From NCBI GenBank assembly GCA_900637135.1, contig LR134353.1:3968001-4032000 (forward strand): a DNA stretch of 64,000 bases, written 5' to 3'. Positions 49,480 through 57,520 of this stretch are shown piece by piece. Under the pieces are notes generated by a model. It made no database searches and had not been told where the DNA came from. It was given only the letters and a program-made list of their open reading frames with translations. Position numbers and translations under genes: made by a program. Position 1 is the stretch's first letter; each line of letters begins with the position of its first letter. Source of the DNA: Mycolicibacterium flavescens (GTDB lineage Bacteria; Actinomycetota; Actinomycetes; Mycobacteriales; Mycobacteriaceae).

Positions 49480-50969
49480 CGGCAGTCCCTGAGCACCATG
49501 GACACCGCTTCGTCGAGGCTCGTCGCGACGCGCGCCTTTTTCAGGGCCTCACTGATCTCGTGGCGCAGCGTGCGGTCGGTGGGTACGAGTATCGCGTCGG
49601 CGCCCGCGGACAGCGCGGCCTCGACGTCTCCGCCGGTGTCGCCGATCATCACGCACCGGGAGGGGTGGACGCCCAGCGCGGCGGCGGCGTCTACGACCAT
49701 GCCGGGAGCGGGTTTACGGCAGCGGCATTCGTCGTCGGCGTCGTGCACGCACAGGTGCCACGAGTCGAACGGGCCCAGCGCCGAATCGACCTCCGCGTTG
49801 ACGGATTCGAGTTGTTGAGTGGTGATCAACCCCTTGGCCACGCCGGACTGGTTGCTCACGATGGCCAGCTGTAGCCCGTTGCGGCGCAGCCGGTCCAATG
49901 CGCCGGTTACGCCCGGTAGCGGGCGGACACCGGCCGGATCGTTGAGGTACGGCCCGTCCTCGATGATCGTGTCGTCGCGGTCGAGCAACACCGCCAGCGG
50001 CGGGTCGCGCCGCGCGGTGCGAAACGCCCACTCCCCGGCCAACCGGTGCCACACCGCGACCGGCGGGATCAGCGCGCTGGTGAGCGCCATCCGTGCGGCC
50101 TCGGTGAAGGTTCGCGGGCCGGACCAGAACCGGCGGATCGCGAACTCCCCGGTCAGCAGCGCCCACGCGGCGACGGCGGTGCGCGCGACGCGCCACCGAC
50201 CCGCCACCACGCTCAGCGCCGCGACGACGGCTGCGGCCGTAGTCACCGAGTGGGCCGGGAGCCGGCCTCGACCCTCACCGATCGCCGAGCGCCACCGCCT
50301 GCCGAACTTGCGGCGAAGCAACGCGTTGTCCCGGTTGCCGATCTGGGCGCGCACGCTGCTCATCAGCGTGGCGTTCGCGACCGGATGGGTGCAACGGCGG
50401 GATCCGCGGACAATACCGTTGCCGGCCTGAATGATTCGCAGCGCGATGTCGGAGTCCTCGCGGTAGGCCCGGGGGAACCGATCGTCGAACCCGCCGACGT
50501 CGACCAGGACGTCGCGCCGGAACGCCATATCGGCCGTGATCCATTTCGCCTCGGCAAGTCGCTGGGTGCGTTGTTCGTCGTCGGTGGCCTTGCGGCCGGC
50601 CACCCGCAGCACCTCGATCACCGCTTGTGAGCCGGCGGCCGACTCCACGTCGGCCTTGGCCAGGTCCTCGGCCAGCGCAGTGAACCAATCGAGTTGCGGG
50701 ACAACGTCATCGTCGAGGAAGCACACCCATTCGGTCCGGGTCGCACGCCAGCCCGTGTTGCGCGCGGCCGCCGGTCCTCGTCCGCCGCTGCGCAGCACCG
50801 TGACCGGAAGCCGTGAGTCCACCTCGAGCGGCGGATGAGGCTGCGGGCGGTCGTCGACGACGATCACCGCAGCGGGTGCCGGCCCGGCGGAACCGTCGAG
50901 TTCTGCGACCAGGCGGTGCAGCGACGGCCGTCCGACCGTCGGCACCACGACCGCGAACGACGGCGTCAT
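49476..50969 (-). CDS. Fusion: family 2 glycosyltransferase + GmhB-type bisphosphatase
   Basis: A 497-residue two-domain protein. Residues 1-260 are a GT-A family 2 glycosyltransferase (VVVPTVGRPSLHRLV, VVDDRPQP, metal-binding LDDD at 85-88). A hydrophobic helical segment follows (about 240-305). Residues 325-497 are a HAD-IIIA phosphatase of the GmhB kind, with DRDDT (330-334), VSNQSGV, zinc-binding Cys407, His409, Cys415, Cys417, and KPAPGM. GmhB removes the C7 phosphate from heptose 1,7-bisphosphate, the step between the two HldE reactions. No separate gmhB is present, so the fusion supplies it. ATGA overlaps on both sides. Confidence 0.88.
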   Translation of the reverse strand: MTPSFAVVVPTVGRPSLHRLVAELDGSAGPAPAAVIVVDDRPQPHPPLEVDSRLPVTVLRSGGRGPAAARNTGWRATRTEWVCFLDDDVVPQLDWFTALAEDLAKADVESAAGSQAVIEVLRVAGRKATDDEQRTQRLAEAKWITADMAFRRDVLVDVGGFDDRFPRAYREDSDIALRIIQAGNGIVRGSRRCTHPVANATLMSSVRAQIGNRDNALLRRKFGRRWRSAIGEGRGRLPAHSVTTAAAVVAALSVVAGRWRVARTAVAAWALLTGEFAIRRFWSGPRTFTEAARMALTSALIPPVAVWHRLAGEWAFRTARRDPPLAVLLDRDDTIIEDGPYLNDPAGVRPLPGVTGALDRLRRNGLQLAIVSNQSGVAKGLITTQQLESVNAEVDSALGPFDSWHLCVHDADDECRCRKPAPGMVVDAAAALGVHPSRCVMIGDTGGDVEAALSAGADAILVPTDRTLRHEISEALKKARVATSLDEAVSMVLRDCR

Positions 50970-52621
50970 CGGGGTCGCCTCACGATGTACGGACCGATCG
51001 CCAGCACGTCGATCGGTGCGCTGCCGAAACATTCGAGCGCATCGCGCGGGCTGTCAACCATCGGTCGCCCGGCGGTGTTGAAGCTGGTGTTGACGATCAC
51101 CGGAACACCGGTGCGGGCGGCGAACCTGCTGATCGTGTCGTGCAGCAGTGGGTGGCCGCGGTCGACAGTCTGGATGCGTGCGGTGCCGTCGACGTGGGTG
51201 ACCGCGGGGATTCGGTCCCGCCACTGGGCGGCGACCTCGTGCACGAACAGCATGTACGGACTCGGAATCGGTCCGCCGGAGAAGATCTCGGCGGCGCGTT
51301 CGGCGAGCACCATCGGGGCGACGGGCCGGAACTGTTCACGGCCCTTCACGGTGTTGAGTCGCTCCAGGTTTTCGATGCGCCGGGGGTCGGCCAGCAGTGA
51401 CCGCTGGCCCAGCGCGCGTGGCCCGAACTCGGCGCGACCCTGGAACCAGCCGACGAGTTTGTTGTCAGCCAACGCGTCTCCGATCACGGCGGCCAGATCC
51501 GCCGGCCGCTCGTGAGGTATCGCGGCTTCGATGAGCACCGCGGCGATCTCGTCGTCGGAGAAGCCGCGACCAAGCGCCGCCGACGGCATCGACGCAATCG
51601 GTTCACCGGCGTCTCCCGCCAGCGCCAGTGCCGCGCCCAGCGCGGTTCCCGAGTCCCCCGCCGCGGGTTGCACCCACACGTTCGAGAAGCCGCCGCTGCG
51701 GAAGATCTTCGAGTTGGCCACGCAGTTGAGGGCGACACCACCTGCCAGACAGAGGCTTTCGTGATCGGTACGGTCGCGAAGCCAGCCGACGAGGTCGAGC
51801 AGCACTTCCTCGACGACCGCCTGGACGCTGCACGCCAGGTCGGCGTGCTCGGGTTCGGGTCGGTCCAGCGCATGCCCCTTCCCCGCGCCGGGCGCCCGGG
51901 CGGGAGTGATCGAGTTCCAGTCCACCGGTTCGGTGCGGAAACCACCGTCGGCGCACGCGTAGACCGCCTCGCGGAACCTGTCGGCGAACCGTGGCGTCCC
52001 GTAGGACGCCATCGCCATCACCTTGTACTCGTCGCTGGAGCGCTTGAATCCGAGGTGCTCGGTGAGGCTTTCGTAGAACAAACCCAGCGAGTGCGGAAGC
52101 GACTGAGTCGCGAGCACATCCAGCTTGTGGTCGCGATAGCTGCCTGCCAGCATCGAGGACCGCTCGCCGCGGCCGTCGACGACCAGCACCGCGCAATCGG
52201 GGTGGGGGGAGGCCAACGCGGTGGACGCGGCATGCGCGACGTGATGGCGGACGTGCCGCACGCTGCCCGGGTCGAGACCGGGCAGCGCGGACCGTAGGAA
52301 ACGGGGGGCCCGGTCGGCGTAGAGCGTGCGCAGGTACTCCCAATCGCGGTCCAGGCCGGCGAGCCCGTCGGTGGACTCGTCCATCAGTCGCGGATCGTAG
52401 GAGTATCCGACCAGATCCAGGTCCGACGGTTTCAGGCCCGCCTGCTCAAGGCACCAACGCGCCGATTCCACCGGCAACTCCCACGTCGAGAACGGCACGG
52501 CCTGTTTGCCGTGCTTGCGGCGCGTGAACCGCTCCTCCTCGGCGGCCGCGACTATCTGACCGTCCACCACGAGCGCGGCAGCCGGATCGTGGAACACCGC
52601 GTTGATCCCGAGAATGCGCAT
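50966..52621 (-). CDS. Carbamoyltransferase (NodU/CmcH family)
   Basis: A 551-residue enzyme that transfers a carbamoyl group from carbamoyl phosphate through carbamoyl-AMP to a sugar hydroxyl. It has the N-terminal Kae1-like domain (LGINAVFHDPAAALVVDG, EEERFTRRKH, VRHHVAHAAS with metal His residues) and the C-terminal domain (FQGRAEFGPRALGQRSLLADPR, VNTSFNTAGRPM). NodU decorates Nod factors, and related enzymes decorate antibiotics and polysaccharides. Here the acceptor is presumably the heptose-containing glycan. It has a GGGAG ribosome binding site, seven bases after the UXS-like gene. Confidence 0.93.
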   Translation of the reverse strand: MRILGINAVFHDPAAALVVDGQIVAAAEEERFTRRKHGKQAVPFSTWELPVESARWCLEQAGLKPSDLDLVGYSYDPRLMDESTDGLAGLDRDWEYLRTLYADRAPRFLRSALPGLDPGSVRHVRHHVAHAASTALASPHPDCAVLVVDGRGERSSMLAGSYRDHKLDVLATQSLPHSLGLFYESLTEHLGFKRSSDEYKVMAMASYGTPRFADRFREAVYACADGGFRTEPVDWNSITPARAPGAGKGHALDRPEPEHADLACSVQAVVEEVLLDLVGWLRDRTDHESLCLAGGVALNCVANSKIFRSGGFSNVWVQPAAGDSGTALGAALALAGDAGEPIASMPSAALGRGFSDDEIAAVLIEAAIPHERPADLAAVIGDALADNKLVGWFQGRAEFGPRALGQRSLLADPRRIENLERLNTVKGREQFRPVAPMVLAERAAEIFSGGPIPSPYMLFVHEVAAQWRDRIPAVTHVDGTARIQTVDRGHPLLHDTISRFAARTGVPVIVNTSFNTAGRPMVDSPRDALECFGSAPIDVLAIGPYIVRRPR

Positions 52622-52628
52622 GACTCCC

Positions 52629-53597
52629 TCAACTCCCCTGCAGTGCAGCGGTTGCCGACTGCCGGCGGAACCAGTCGACGGTCATCGACAGGCCCTCGGT
52701 GTAGCTGACTCGCGGACGCCACCCCAGCAGCTCGCGTGCCAGCGAGATGTCGGGACACCGGCGCTGCGGGTCGTCCTGCGGTACCGGACGGAAGTCGATC
52801 GGCGAGTCGCTTCCGGCCAGATCACGGATGAGCTCCGCGATGCGCAGCACCGTCAGTTCGTCGGGATTGCCGACGTTGACCGGTCCGGTGCAATCGGATT
52901 CGCCCAGGGCGATCAGCGCCGCGACGGTGTCGCCGACGAAGCACAATGACCGGGTCTGGGCGCCCATTCCGTTGACCGTGATCGGCTCACCTGCCAGCGC
53001 CTGATAGCAGAAGGTCGGCACGACCCGGCCGTCGTCGTGCCGCATCCGCGGTCCGTATGTGTTGAAGATCCGCGCCACGGCGATATCGGCCGACCGCTCT
53101 CGCAGATGGGCGAACGTCAGCGACTCGGCGAACCGCTTCGCTTCGTCGTAAACGCTGCGCGGACCGATCGGATTGACGTTGCCCCAATACGATTCGCGCT
53201 GCGGATGTTCCAACGGATCGCCGTAGACCTCGCTGGTGGAGGCCAGCACAAGCCGTGCACCGCACCGCTGCGCGAACTCAAGCATGTGTGAGGTGCCGAG
53301 CGCCCCGGTGCGAAGCGTGTGGATCGGCAGCCGCAGATAGTCCACCGGCGAGGCAGGCGATGCGAGGTGGAAAACGGTGTCGATTCCCGACGCCAGATCG
53401 GGCAGCGGCTCGCTGATGTCGTGCGCGACGAACCGGTATCCGGGCCGGTCCACGAACAGGTCGGCGGCGGTCGGCGCGCTGGTGGACAGGTCGTCGACGC
53501 AGGTCACCTCAACACCGCTGTCGAGCAGTCGCTCGCATAGGTGTCCTCCGAGAAACCCTCCGCCGCCGGTGACCAGCACGCGTTTGATGTCATGCAT
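52629..53597 (-). CDS. NAD-dependent epimerase/decarboxylase (UDP-xylose synthase-like)
   Basis: An extended SDR of 322 residues. It has GGGGFLGG (11-18) for NAD, VFHLASPASPVDY and TSEVYGDP, then the catalytic Tyr150/Lys154 (YDEAKRF) and RIFNTYGPRM. The block 'ASPASP' and YGP-R-M are those of UDP-glucuronate decarboxylases (UXS), which turn UDP-glucuronate into UDP-xylose; this suits the ugd gene in the same operon. An HldD-type heptose epimerase is less likely. Start has a GGAAGG ribosome binding site. First gene of the nine-gene operon, 37 bases from a divergent glycosyltransferase gene. Confidence 0.85.
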   Translation of the reverse strand: MHDIKRVLVTGGGGFLGGHLCERLLDSGVEVTCVDDLSTSAPTAADLFVDRPGYRFVAHDISEPLPDLASGIDTVFHLASPASPVDYLRLPIHTLRTGALGTSHMLEFAQRCGARLVLASTSEVYGDPLEHPQRESYWGNVNPIGPRSVYDEAKRFAESLTFAHLRERSADIAVARIFNTYGPRMRHDDGRVVPTFCYQALAGEPITVNGMGAQTRSLCFVGDTVAALIALGESDCTGPVNVGNPDELTVLRIAELIRDLAGSDSPIDFRPVPQDDPQRRCPDISLARELLGWRPRVSYTEGLSMTVDWFRRQSATAALQGS

Positions 53598-53598
53598 C

Positions 53599-53623
53599 GT
53601 TTGCCTTCCGATTCCGCGGGTAG
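53599..53623 (+). promoter_or_regulatory. SigF-type promoter of glycosyltransferase gene
   Basis: GTTT (53599-53602), 15 bases, then GGGTAG (53618-53623) match the mycobacterial SigF pattern exactly in the -35 and in five of the usual -10 bases. The predicted start of transcription is only a few bases before the ATG at 53635. The same bases also carry the ribosome binding site of the divergent epimerase gene. Confidence 0.7.
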
Positions 53624-53634
53624 CCGTCTGGGTC

Positions 53635-54519
53635 ATGCAGGGCCCAGCTTCCACCGACGTCTCGTTCGTGATCGCCAGCCAGAACCGCGCCGCGGAGTTG
53701 TCGACCGTGGTGGCCAGGCTGCTCGACACCACGCCGTGCCCCATAGTCGTGGTGGACAACGCCTCCACCGACGACACCGCCGCGATCATCAACGGCATGG
53801 CGGCACGGTCGGCCGGCCGCCTTGAACTCGTCGAGCTCGACACCAACCTCGGCGCGGTCGGCCGCAACGTCGGGGTGGCGGCGTGCCGCACGCCGTACGT
53901 GGCGTTCTGCGACGACGACTCCTGGTGGATGCCGGAGGCGCCCGAGATCGGTGCAAAGACATTCGAACGGCACCCTTCGGTGGGACTGCTTGCCGCGCGC
54001 ACGATCGTCTGGCCGCAGCGCCGGGAGGATTCGTTCTCCGCGATGCTCGCCGACAGCGCGCTCGGCAGGCGGCCGGACCTGCCGGGTCCATCGATCCTGG
54101 GCTTCATGAGTTGCGCGGCCATGGTGCGCAAGCGGGCGTTCGAAGAAGCCGGCGGCTTCAGCCCCATCCTGCACTTCCGCGGGGAGGAGCAACTGCTCGC
54201 GCTCGATATGGCCGCGGAAGGCTGGGACCTCTGCTACCACCCCGACCTGCTGGCCATTCACCAACCGTCCCCGGTGCGCGCCACATCCGCGGCCCAAGCC
54301 GCACGAGTGCTGCGCAACGATGTCCTCACCACATGGCTGCGACGCCCGATCCGCCAATGCCTCAGTGCAAGCGGGCGCTTGGCCGTGGCGGCGCTGCGCG
54401 ACCGCGACCATGCCAAGGGTGCGGCCCAGGCCGTGGCCCGGATTCCTGCGGTGGTCGTCCAGCGGCGACCGCTCCCCCGTGAGCTCGAGGACGCAGTGAC
54501 CCTGCTGGAGTCGGGCTGA
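53635..54519 (+). CDS. Family 2 glycosyltransferase
   Basis: A 294-residue GT-A enzyme with FVIASQNRAAELSTVVARLL, VVDNASTDDT for the nucleotide and CDDDSWW for the metal. A segment near 145-175 (SILGFMSCAAMVRKRAFEEAGGF) with FRGEEQLLALDMAAEGWDLCYHP resembles rhamnosyl- or galactofuranosyl-type GT2 members. Donor and acceptor are unknown. The start fits a short-leader message from the SigF-like promoter just upstream. It points away from the nine-gene operon and converges with the GT4 gene five bases later. Confidence 0.85.
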   Translation: MQGPASTDVSFVIASQNRAAELSTVVARLLDTTPCPIVVVDNASTDDTAAIINGMAARSAGRLELVELDTNLGAVGRNVGVAACRTPYVAFCDDDSWWMPEAPEIGAKTFERHPSVGLLAARTIVWPQRREDSFSAMLADSALGRRPDLPGPSILGFMSCAAMVRKRAFEEAGGFSPILHFRGEEQLLALDMAAEGWDLCYHPDLLAIHQPSPVRATSAAQAARVLRNDVLTTWLRRPIRQCLSASGRLAVAALRDRDHAKGAAQAVARIPAVVVQRRPLPRELEDAVTLLESG

Positions 54520-54524
54520 GCCGG

Positions 54525-55751
54525 TCATCCGGACGACAGGCTCGTCGCCGGCTCCGGTCGCGGGATCCGCACCGGCACCAACCGGTCGTAGATTCTCTGA
54601 GTGTCGGCGGCGACTCGGTCCCACGAGTAGCGGGCCCGTGCGCGATCCCGTCCGGCGGCGCCCATGCTCTGCCTGAGGAAGTCGTCGCGAAGCAGTCTGT
54701 TCACCGCCTTGGCCACCTCGTCGGGCCGCTCGGGCTTGACCAGCTGTCCGGTCACGTCGTGCACGACGGTGTCGAGCATTCCGCCGACCGCCGACGCCAC
54801 CACGGGCACGCCGCACGCCATTGCCTCGAGCGGCACGATGCCGAACGGTTCGTACCAGGGAGTGCACGCCACCACGTTGGCCGATCGAAGAATCGCGGGC
54901 ATGTCCGTCCGGGACACCGATCCGTACAGCCTCACTCGGCCCGCGACACCCAATTGCGTTGCCAGATTCATCAATCGACGCGCCTCGGGATCCGACCCGA
55001 GTTGCGACGCGTCGGGTCCACCGACTATCACCAGTTCGGTTTCGGGCAGATGAGGCAATGCGCGCACCACGACGTCGAAACCCTTGCGGGGCACGAACCG
55101 GCCGACGCTGACGATGCGGTGCCGCTCGGATCGCGGCGCCACAGGGCCTTCCGGGCTGAACAGGTCGAGGTCGACGCCGCAGGGCACCACTGAGATCCGG
55201 TTGCGGGAGCGGCCCATTCGCATCAGCTCGAAGACCTCGTCGGTGCAGGTGGCCGCGACCCAGGTGGCGGAACGCGCCACCGTCGCCTCCAGGCGCAACC
55301 GTTCCGGCGGGCTGGTGTCCTGCACACCCTGGTGGCGCCGTTTCACCACGCCCAACGCGTGAAACGTCTGGACCGCAGGCAGATTGAGATGGCGCGCGGC
55401 GAGTTGCGTTGCTATACCGGACATCCAGAAGTGGGCATGCGCGACGTCCGGTCGATCCGCAGCCCAGTCGGAGTCGAGAAACTGGGCGAACGGACCCATG
55501 TACGAGAGGAGCTCGTCCTTGGGCAGCGGCTCCGGCGGGCCGGCCGCGACGTGCACGACGGTGTATCCCTCGGGTGTCACCACGCGGTCAGGCAGGTCCG
55601 GGGCGTCCCTCCGGGTGTAGACGCTCACCTGATGACCGCGTCTGGTCAGTGCCGCCGACACCTCGGCGACGTGTACGTTTTGCCCACCGGCGTCGACCCC
55701 GCCGAGCGCGGCGAGCGGGCTGGCGTGTTCAGACACCATTGCGATCTTCAT
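54525..55751 (-). CDS. Family 4 glycosyltransferase
   Basis: A 408-residue GT-B enzyme of family 4, similar in plan to MshA and sucrose-phosphate-synthase-like proteins. The N-terminal acceptor part has MVSEHASPLAALGGVDAGGQNVHV, and the C-terminal donor part has VSVGRFVPRKGFDVVVRAL and the EPFGIVPLEA retaining-enzyme motif (E-x7-E). The start MKIAMVSEH has an AAGGAGG ribosome binding site; earlier in-frame ATGs do not. It follows the next glycosyltransferase gene by 20 bases, so both are likely read from the SigF-type promoter near 56.77 kb. Confidence 0.88.
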   Translation of the reverse strand: MKIAMVSEHASPLAALGGVDAGGQNVHVAEVSAALTRRGHQVSVYTRRDAPDLPDRVVTPEGYTVVHVAAGPPEPLPKDELLSYMGPFAQFLDSDWAADRPDVAHAHFWMSGIATQLAARHLNLPAVQTFHALGVVKRRHQGVQDTSPPERLRLEATVARSATWVAATCTDEVFELMRMGRSRNRISVVPCGVDLDLFSPEGPVAPRSERHRIVSVGRFVPRKGFDVVVRALPHLPETELVIVGGPDASQLGSDPEARRLMNLATQLGVAGRVRLYGSVSRTDMPAILRSANVVACTPWYEPFGIVPLEAMACGVPVVASAVGGMLDTVVHDVTGQLVKPERPDEVAKAVNRLLRDDFLRQSMGAAGRDRARARYSWDRVAADTQRIYDRLVPVRIPRPEPATSLSSG

Positions 55752-55771
55752 CGGCGCCCTCCTTTTCGTTG

Positions 55772-56746
55772 TCATCGACAGCACTCGTCGATGAGGTCGT
55801 CCCATTGCGCGAGGAACCGATCGATTCCGAACTGCGCCATGGCGAAATCGCGCGCCGCCTTACCCGCCGCCGAGGCGGCCGCGCCGTCTGTGACGAACGA
55901 CGTCAAAGCGCGCGAAAGTGTGTCCATATCGGCGCTCACCACGCCGGCCTCGGGCGGCACCACCAGCGGTGCCATCGTCGATGCGACGGCGACCACCGGC
56001 ATCCCGATGAACATCGCCTCGATCAGCGACAGGCCCAAAGACGTCCATCGGGCGGTGTGCAGGAACACGCGGCGGCGAGCCACCTCGGGCAGTAACACCG
56101 CGGTGGGCACGTCGCCCCTTCCGCGCACCTGCGGACTCGTGATGCATTCGCTGAGAACGTCGGTATCGATGCCCCACACGTCGATCGGCACCTTTTGCCC
56201 GAACGCCGTCAGCAAATCCGCACCGACCGTGCGCCAGCGGCGGCAGGGTTCGTTGATCATCGTCGCCGCGGCCGCGACGTCACCCCGGTAGAGCGAGCCC
56301 GGATCGGCAATCCCGTGTGTGATGACGCGGGCTGGCGCGACACCGTTGTTCCACATGAGCCGGTTGAAGTCGGTCACGTGCACGAGCGGGATGTCGCTCC
56401 GTTCGGCAACCGGATGGACGCTGTCGACCGCGAACGGTCGTGGCACGTTGTGCTCCACGTATACGGCGGGTACATCCAGACCGGGTCGCCGTCCCAACCA
56501 TCGGCTCGTCAGCTCGATCTCTTCGGGACGCTGCAACACCACCAGATCGATGTGCTCGTCATATAGGTCGCACAACGAAACCTCTTGCGTACGTGGCCAG
56601 TTCCGGCCACAGAGTCCTCGGCCGTCGGCATCCCTCGCGCGATTCACAGGTAACACACAGCGATGACGGCCCGCGACGAAGGACTCCGTCCAGGACCCGT
56701 GTACGTGCCAGAGCAACACCGAACGCGGACTCGAGACGACCGACAT
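55772..56746 (-). CDS. Putative glycosyltransferase (GT4-like, altered active-site motif)
   Basis: A 324-residue protein with a GT-B appearance. The C-terminal half has TSLGLSLIEAMFIGMPVVAVAST, the counterpart of the E-x7-E motif of family 4, but the first Glu is missing. The N-terminal half has LLWHVHGSWTESFVAGRH and VEHNVPRPF. It may use a different donor or be a retired enzyme. The ATG at the predicted start lies three or so bases after the expected transcription start of a SigF-type promoter, which supports it and a leaderless message. Co-transcribed with the GT4 gene behind it. Confidence 0.75.
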   Translation of the reverse strand: MSVVSSPRSVLLWHVHGSWTESFVAGRHRCVLPVNRARDADGRGLCGRNWPRTQEVSLCDLYDEHIDLVVLQRPEEIELTSRWLGRRPGLDVPAVYVEHNVPRPFAVDSVHPVAERSDIPLVHVTDFNRLMWNNGVAPARVITHGIADPGSLYRGDVAAAATMINEPCRRWRTVGADLLTAFGQKVPIDVWGIDTDVLSECITSPQVRGRGDVPTAVLLPEVARRRVFLHTARWTSLGLSLIEAMFIGMPVVAVASTMAPLVVPPEAGVVSADMDTLSRALTSFVTDGAAASAAGKAARDFAMAQFGIDRFLAQWDDLIDECCR

Positions 56747-56755
56747 GTGGCCCGC

Positions 56756-56780
56756 CTACCCGAGCCCTGACAAGCAAAAC
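56756..56780 (-). promoter_or_regulatory. SigF-type promoter of two glycosyltransferase genes
   Basis: On the minus strand GTTT (56780-56777), 15 bases, and GGGTAG (56761-56756). The ATG of the glycosyltransferase gene is 10 bases past the -10 element, so its message should be leaderless. Same layout as the site at 53599-53623. Confidence 0.7.
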
Positions 56781-56874
56781 GGTTCCCCCACGACTCTTCG
56801 CATCGCGGACGAGTGCCGATTCGTATTCCGGACTGTCGAGGTGGCGGCGCGAATGAGCGGCCGCTTCGACCACC

Positions 56875-56899
56875 GTTTCGCTATGTGGGCCGGGGGTAC
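56875..56899 (+). promoter_or_regulatory. SigF-type promoter of the small acidic protein gene
   Basis: GTTT (56875-56878), 15 bases, GGGTAC (56894-56899), followed after 10 bases by the ATG. Together with the site at 56756-56780 it makes a divergent pair of SigF-type promoters about 95 bases apart. Confidence 0.7.
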
Positions 56900-56909
56900 A
56901 CCAGTGGGC

Positions 56910-57113
56910 ATGTCAGACAGCGAAGGCCTGCCCGACGACGTTCCCGTGGCCGACGCGGTGGAACAGCAGCGCGCCGCCAGCGAACCGGTTCTCGACGAGG
57001 AGGCGGGCGCTGATTCGGACCCGAATCCGCCTCTTGAGGCGTCGCCCGCCGACTGGCAGGAGCAGCTGGAGGCGGTCGAGATCGACCCCGAGGATGACGT
57101 GGCGGCGGAGTAA
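56910..57113 (+). CDS. Small acidic conserved protein
   Basis: A 67-residue, strongly acidic protein (MSDSEGLPDDVPVADAVEQQ start; about one third Asp/Glu) with no membrane segment. The middle PPLEASPADWQEQ is a recognisable conserved core in mycobacterial proteins of unknown function. It is probably disordered in large part. The ATG is ten bases behind a SigF-type -10, so it is likely a stress-induced gene with little or no leader; GTG two codons earlier is possible. Function unknown. Confidence 0.7.
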   Translation: MSDSEGLPDDVPVADAVEQQRAASEPVLDEEAGADSDPNPPLEASPADWQEQLEAVEIDPEDDVAAE

Positions 57114-57129
57114 CCCCGGACGCGGGAGC

Positions 57130-57155
57130 GTTTAGTCGTTCAGGCCCTCGGGAAC
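57130..57155 (+). promoter_or_regulatory. Probable SigF-type promoter of the CsbD gene
   Basis: GTTT (57130-57133), 16 bases, GGGAAC (57150-57155). The -10 differs from GGGTAC by one base. A leader of about 55 bases then leads to a good GGAAGG ribosome binding site. Confidence 0.5.
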
Positions 57156-57218
57156 CCGACACCTGCGCGAGGAAGTTCCTCGTGGTTGGACTGATCCACT
57201 GCACTGCGGAAGGTGAAC

Positions 57219-57455
57219 ATGACCGAGAAGAACAGTGGCCCTGAAGAAGGCATCAAGGGCGTCGTCGAGGACGTGAAGGGCAAGACCAAGGAAACGGTTG
57301 GCACCGTCACCGGCCGCGATGACATGGTTCGCGAAGGCAAGGCCCAGCAGGACAAGGCCGATGCCCAGCAGGACGCCGCCAAGAAGGAAGCCGAAGCGGA
57401 ATCCGCGCGCGCAGGCGCCGAGGCTGCCGAAAAGCGCCAGGAGAACGAGCAGTAA
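57219..57455 (+). CDS. CsbD-family general stress protein (microaggregate-binding protein-like)
   Basis: A 78-residue hydrophilic, helical protein of the CsbD family, made under general stress in many bacteria. In mycobacteria similar proteins are annotated as microaggregate-binding protein 1. The core GIKGVVEDVKGKTKETVGTVTGRDDMV is the CsbD signature, and the rest is an Ala/Glu/Lys-rich helix. Biochemical function is not known. The ATG is set by a GGAAGG site; a GTG two codons upstream would sit on it. A strong terminator follows the gene. Confidence 0.88.
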   Translation: MTEKNSGPEEGIKGVVEDVKGKTKETVGTVTGRDDMVREGKAQQDKADAQQDAAKKEAEAESARAGAEAAEKRQENEQ

Positions 57456-57470
57456 CCGATCCAAATCGGG

Positions 57471-57506
57471 AAAAGCCCAGCCGAACCGGCTGGGCTTTTC
57501 TCTTTT
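57471..57506 (+). terminator. Intrinsic terminator after the CsbD gene
   Basis: AAAAGCCCAGCCG and CGGCTGGGCTTTT form a perfect 13-bp stem with a three-base loop, followed by a T-rich run ending at 57506. This is a classical factor-independent terminator, unusual in mycobacteria. It also lies at the end of the opposite-strand UsfY-like gene. Confidence 0.92.
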
Positions 57507-57520
57507 CAGTTTTCAGTGCG

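Noticed and set aside
52629-53597. Epimerase gene as HldD (ADP-heptose 6-epimerase)
   Set aside because: Its motifs (ASPASP, RIFNTYGPRM) are those of UDP-glucuronate decarboxylases, and ugd in the same operon provides the matching substrate.
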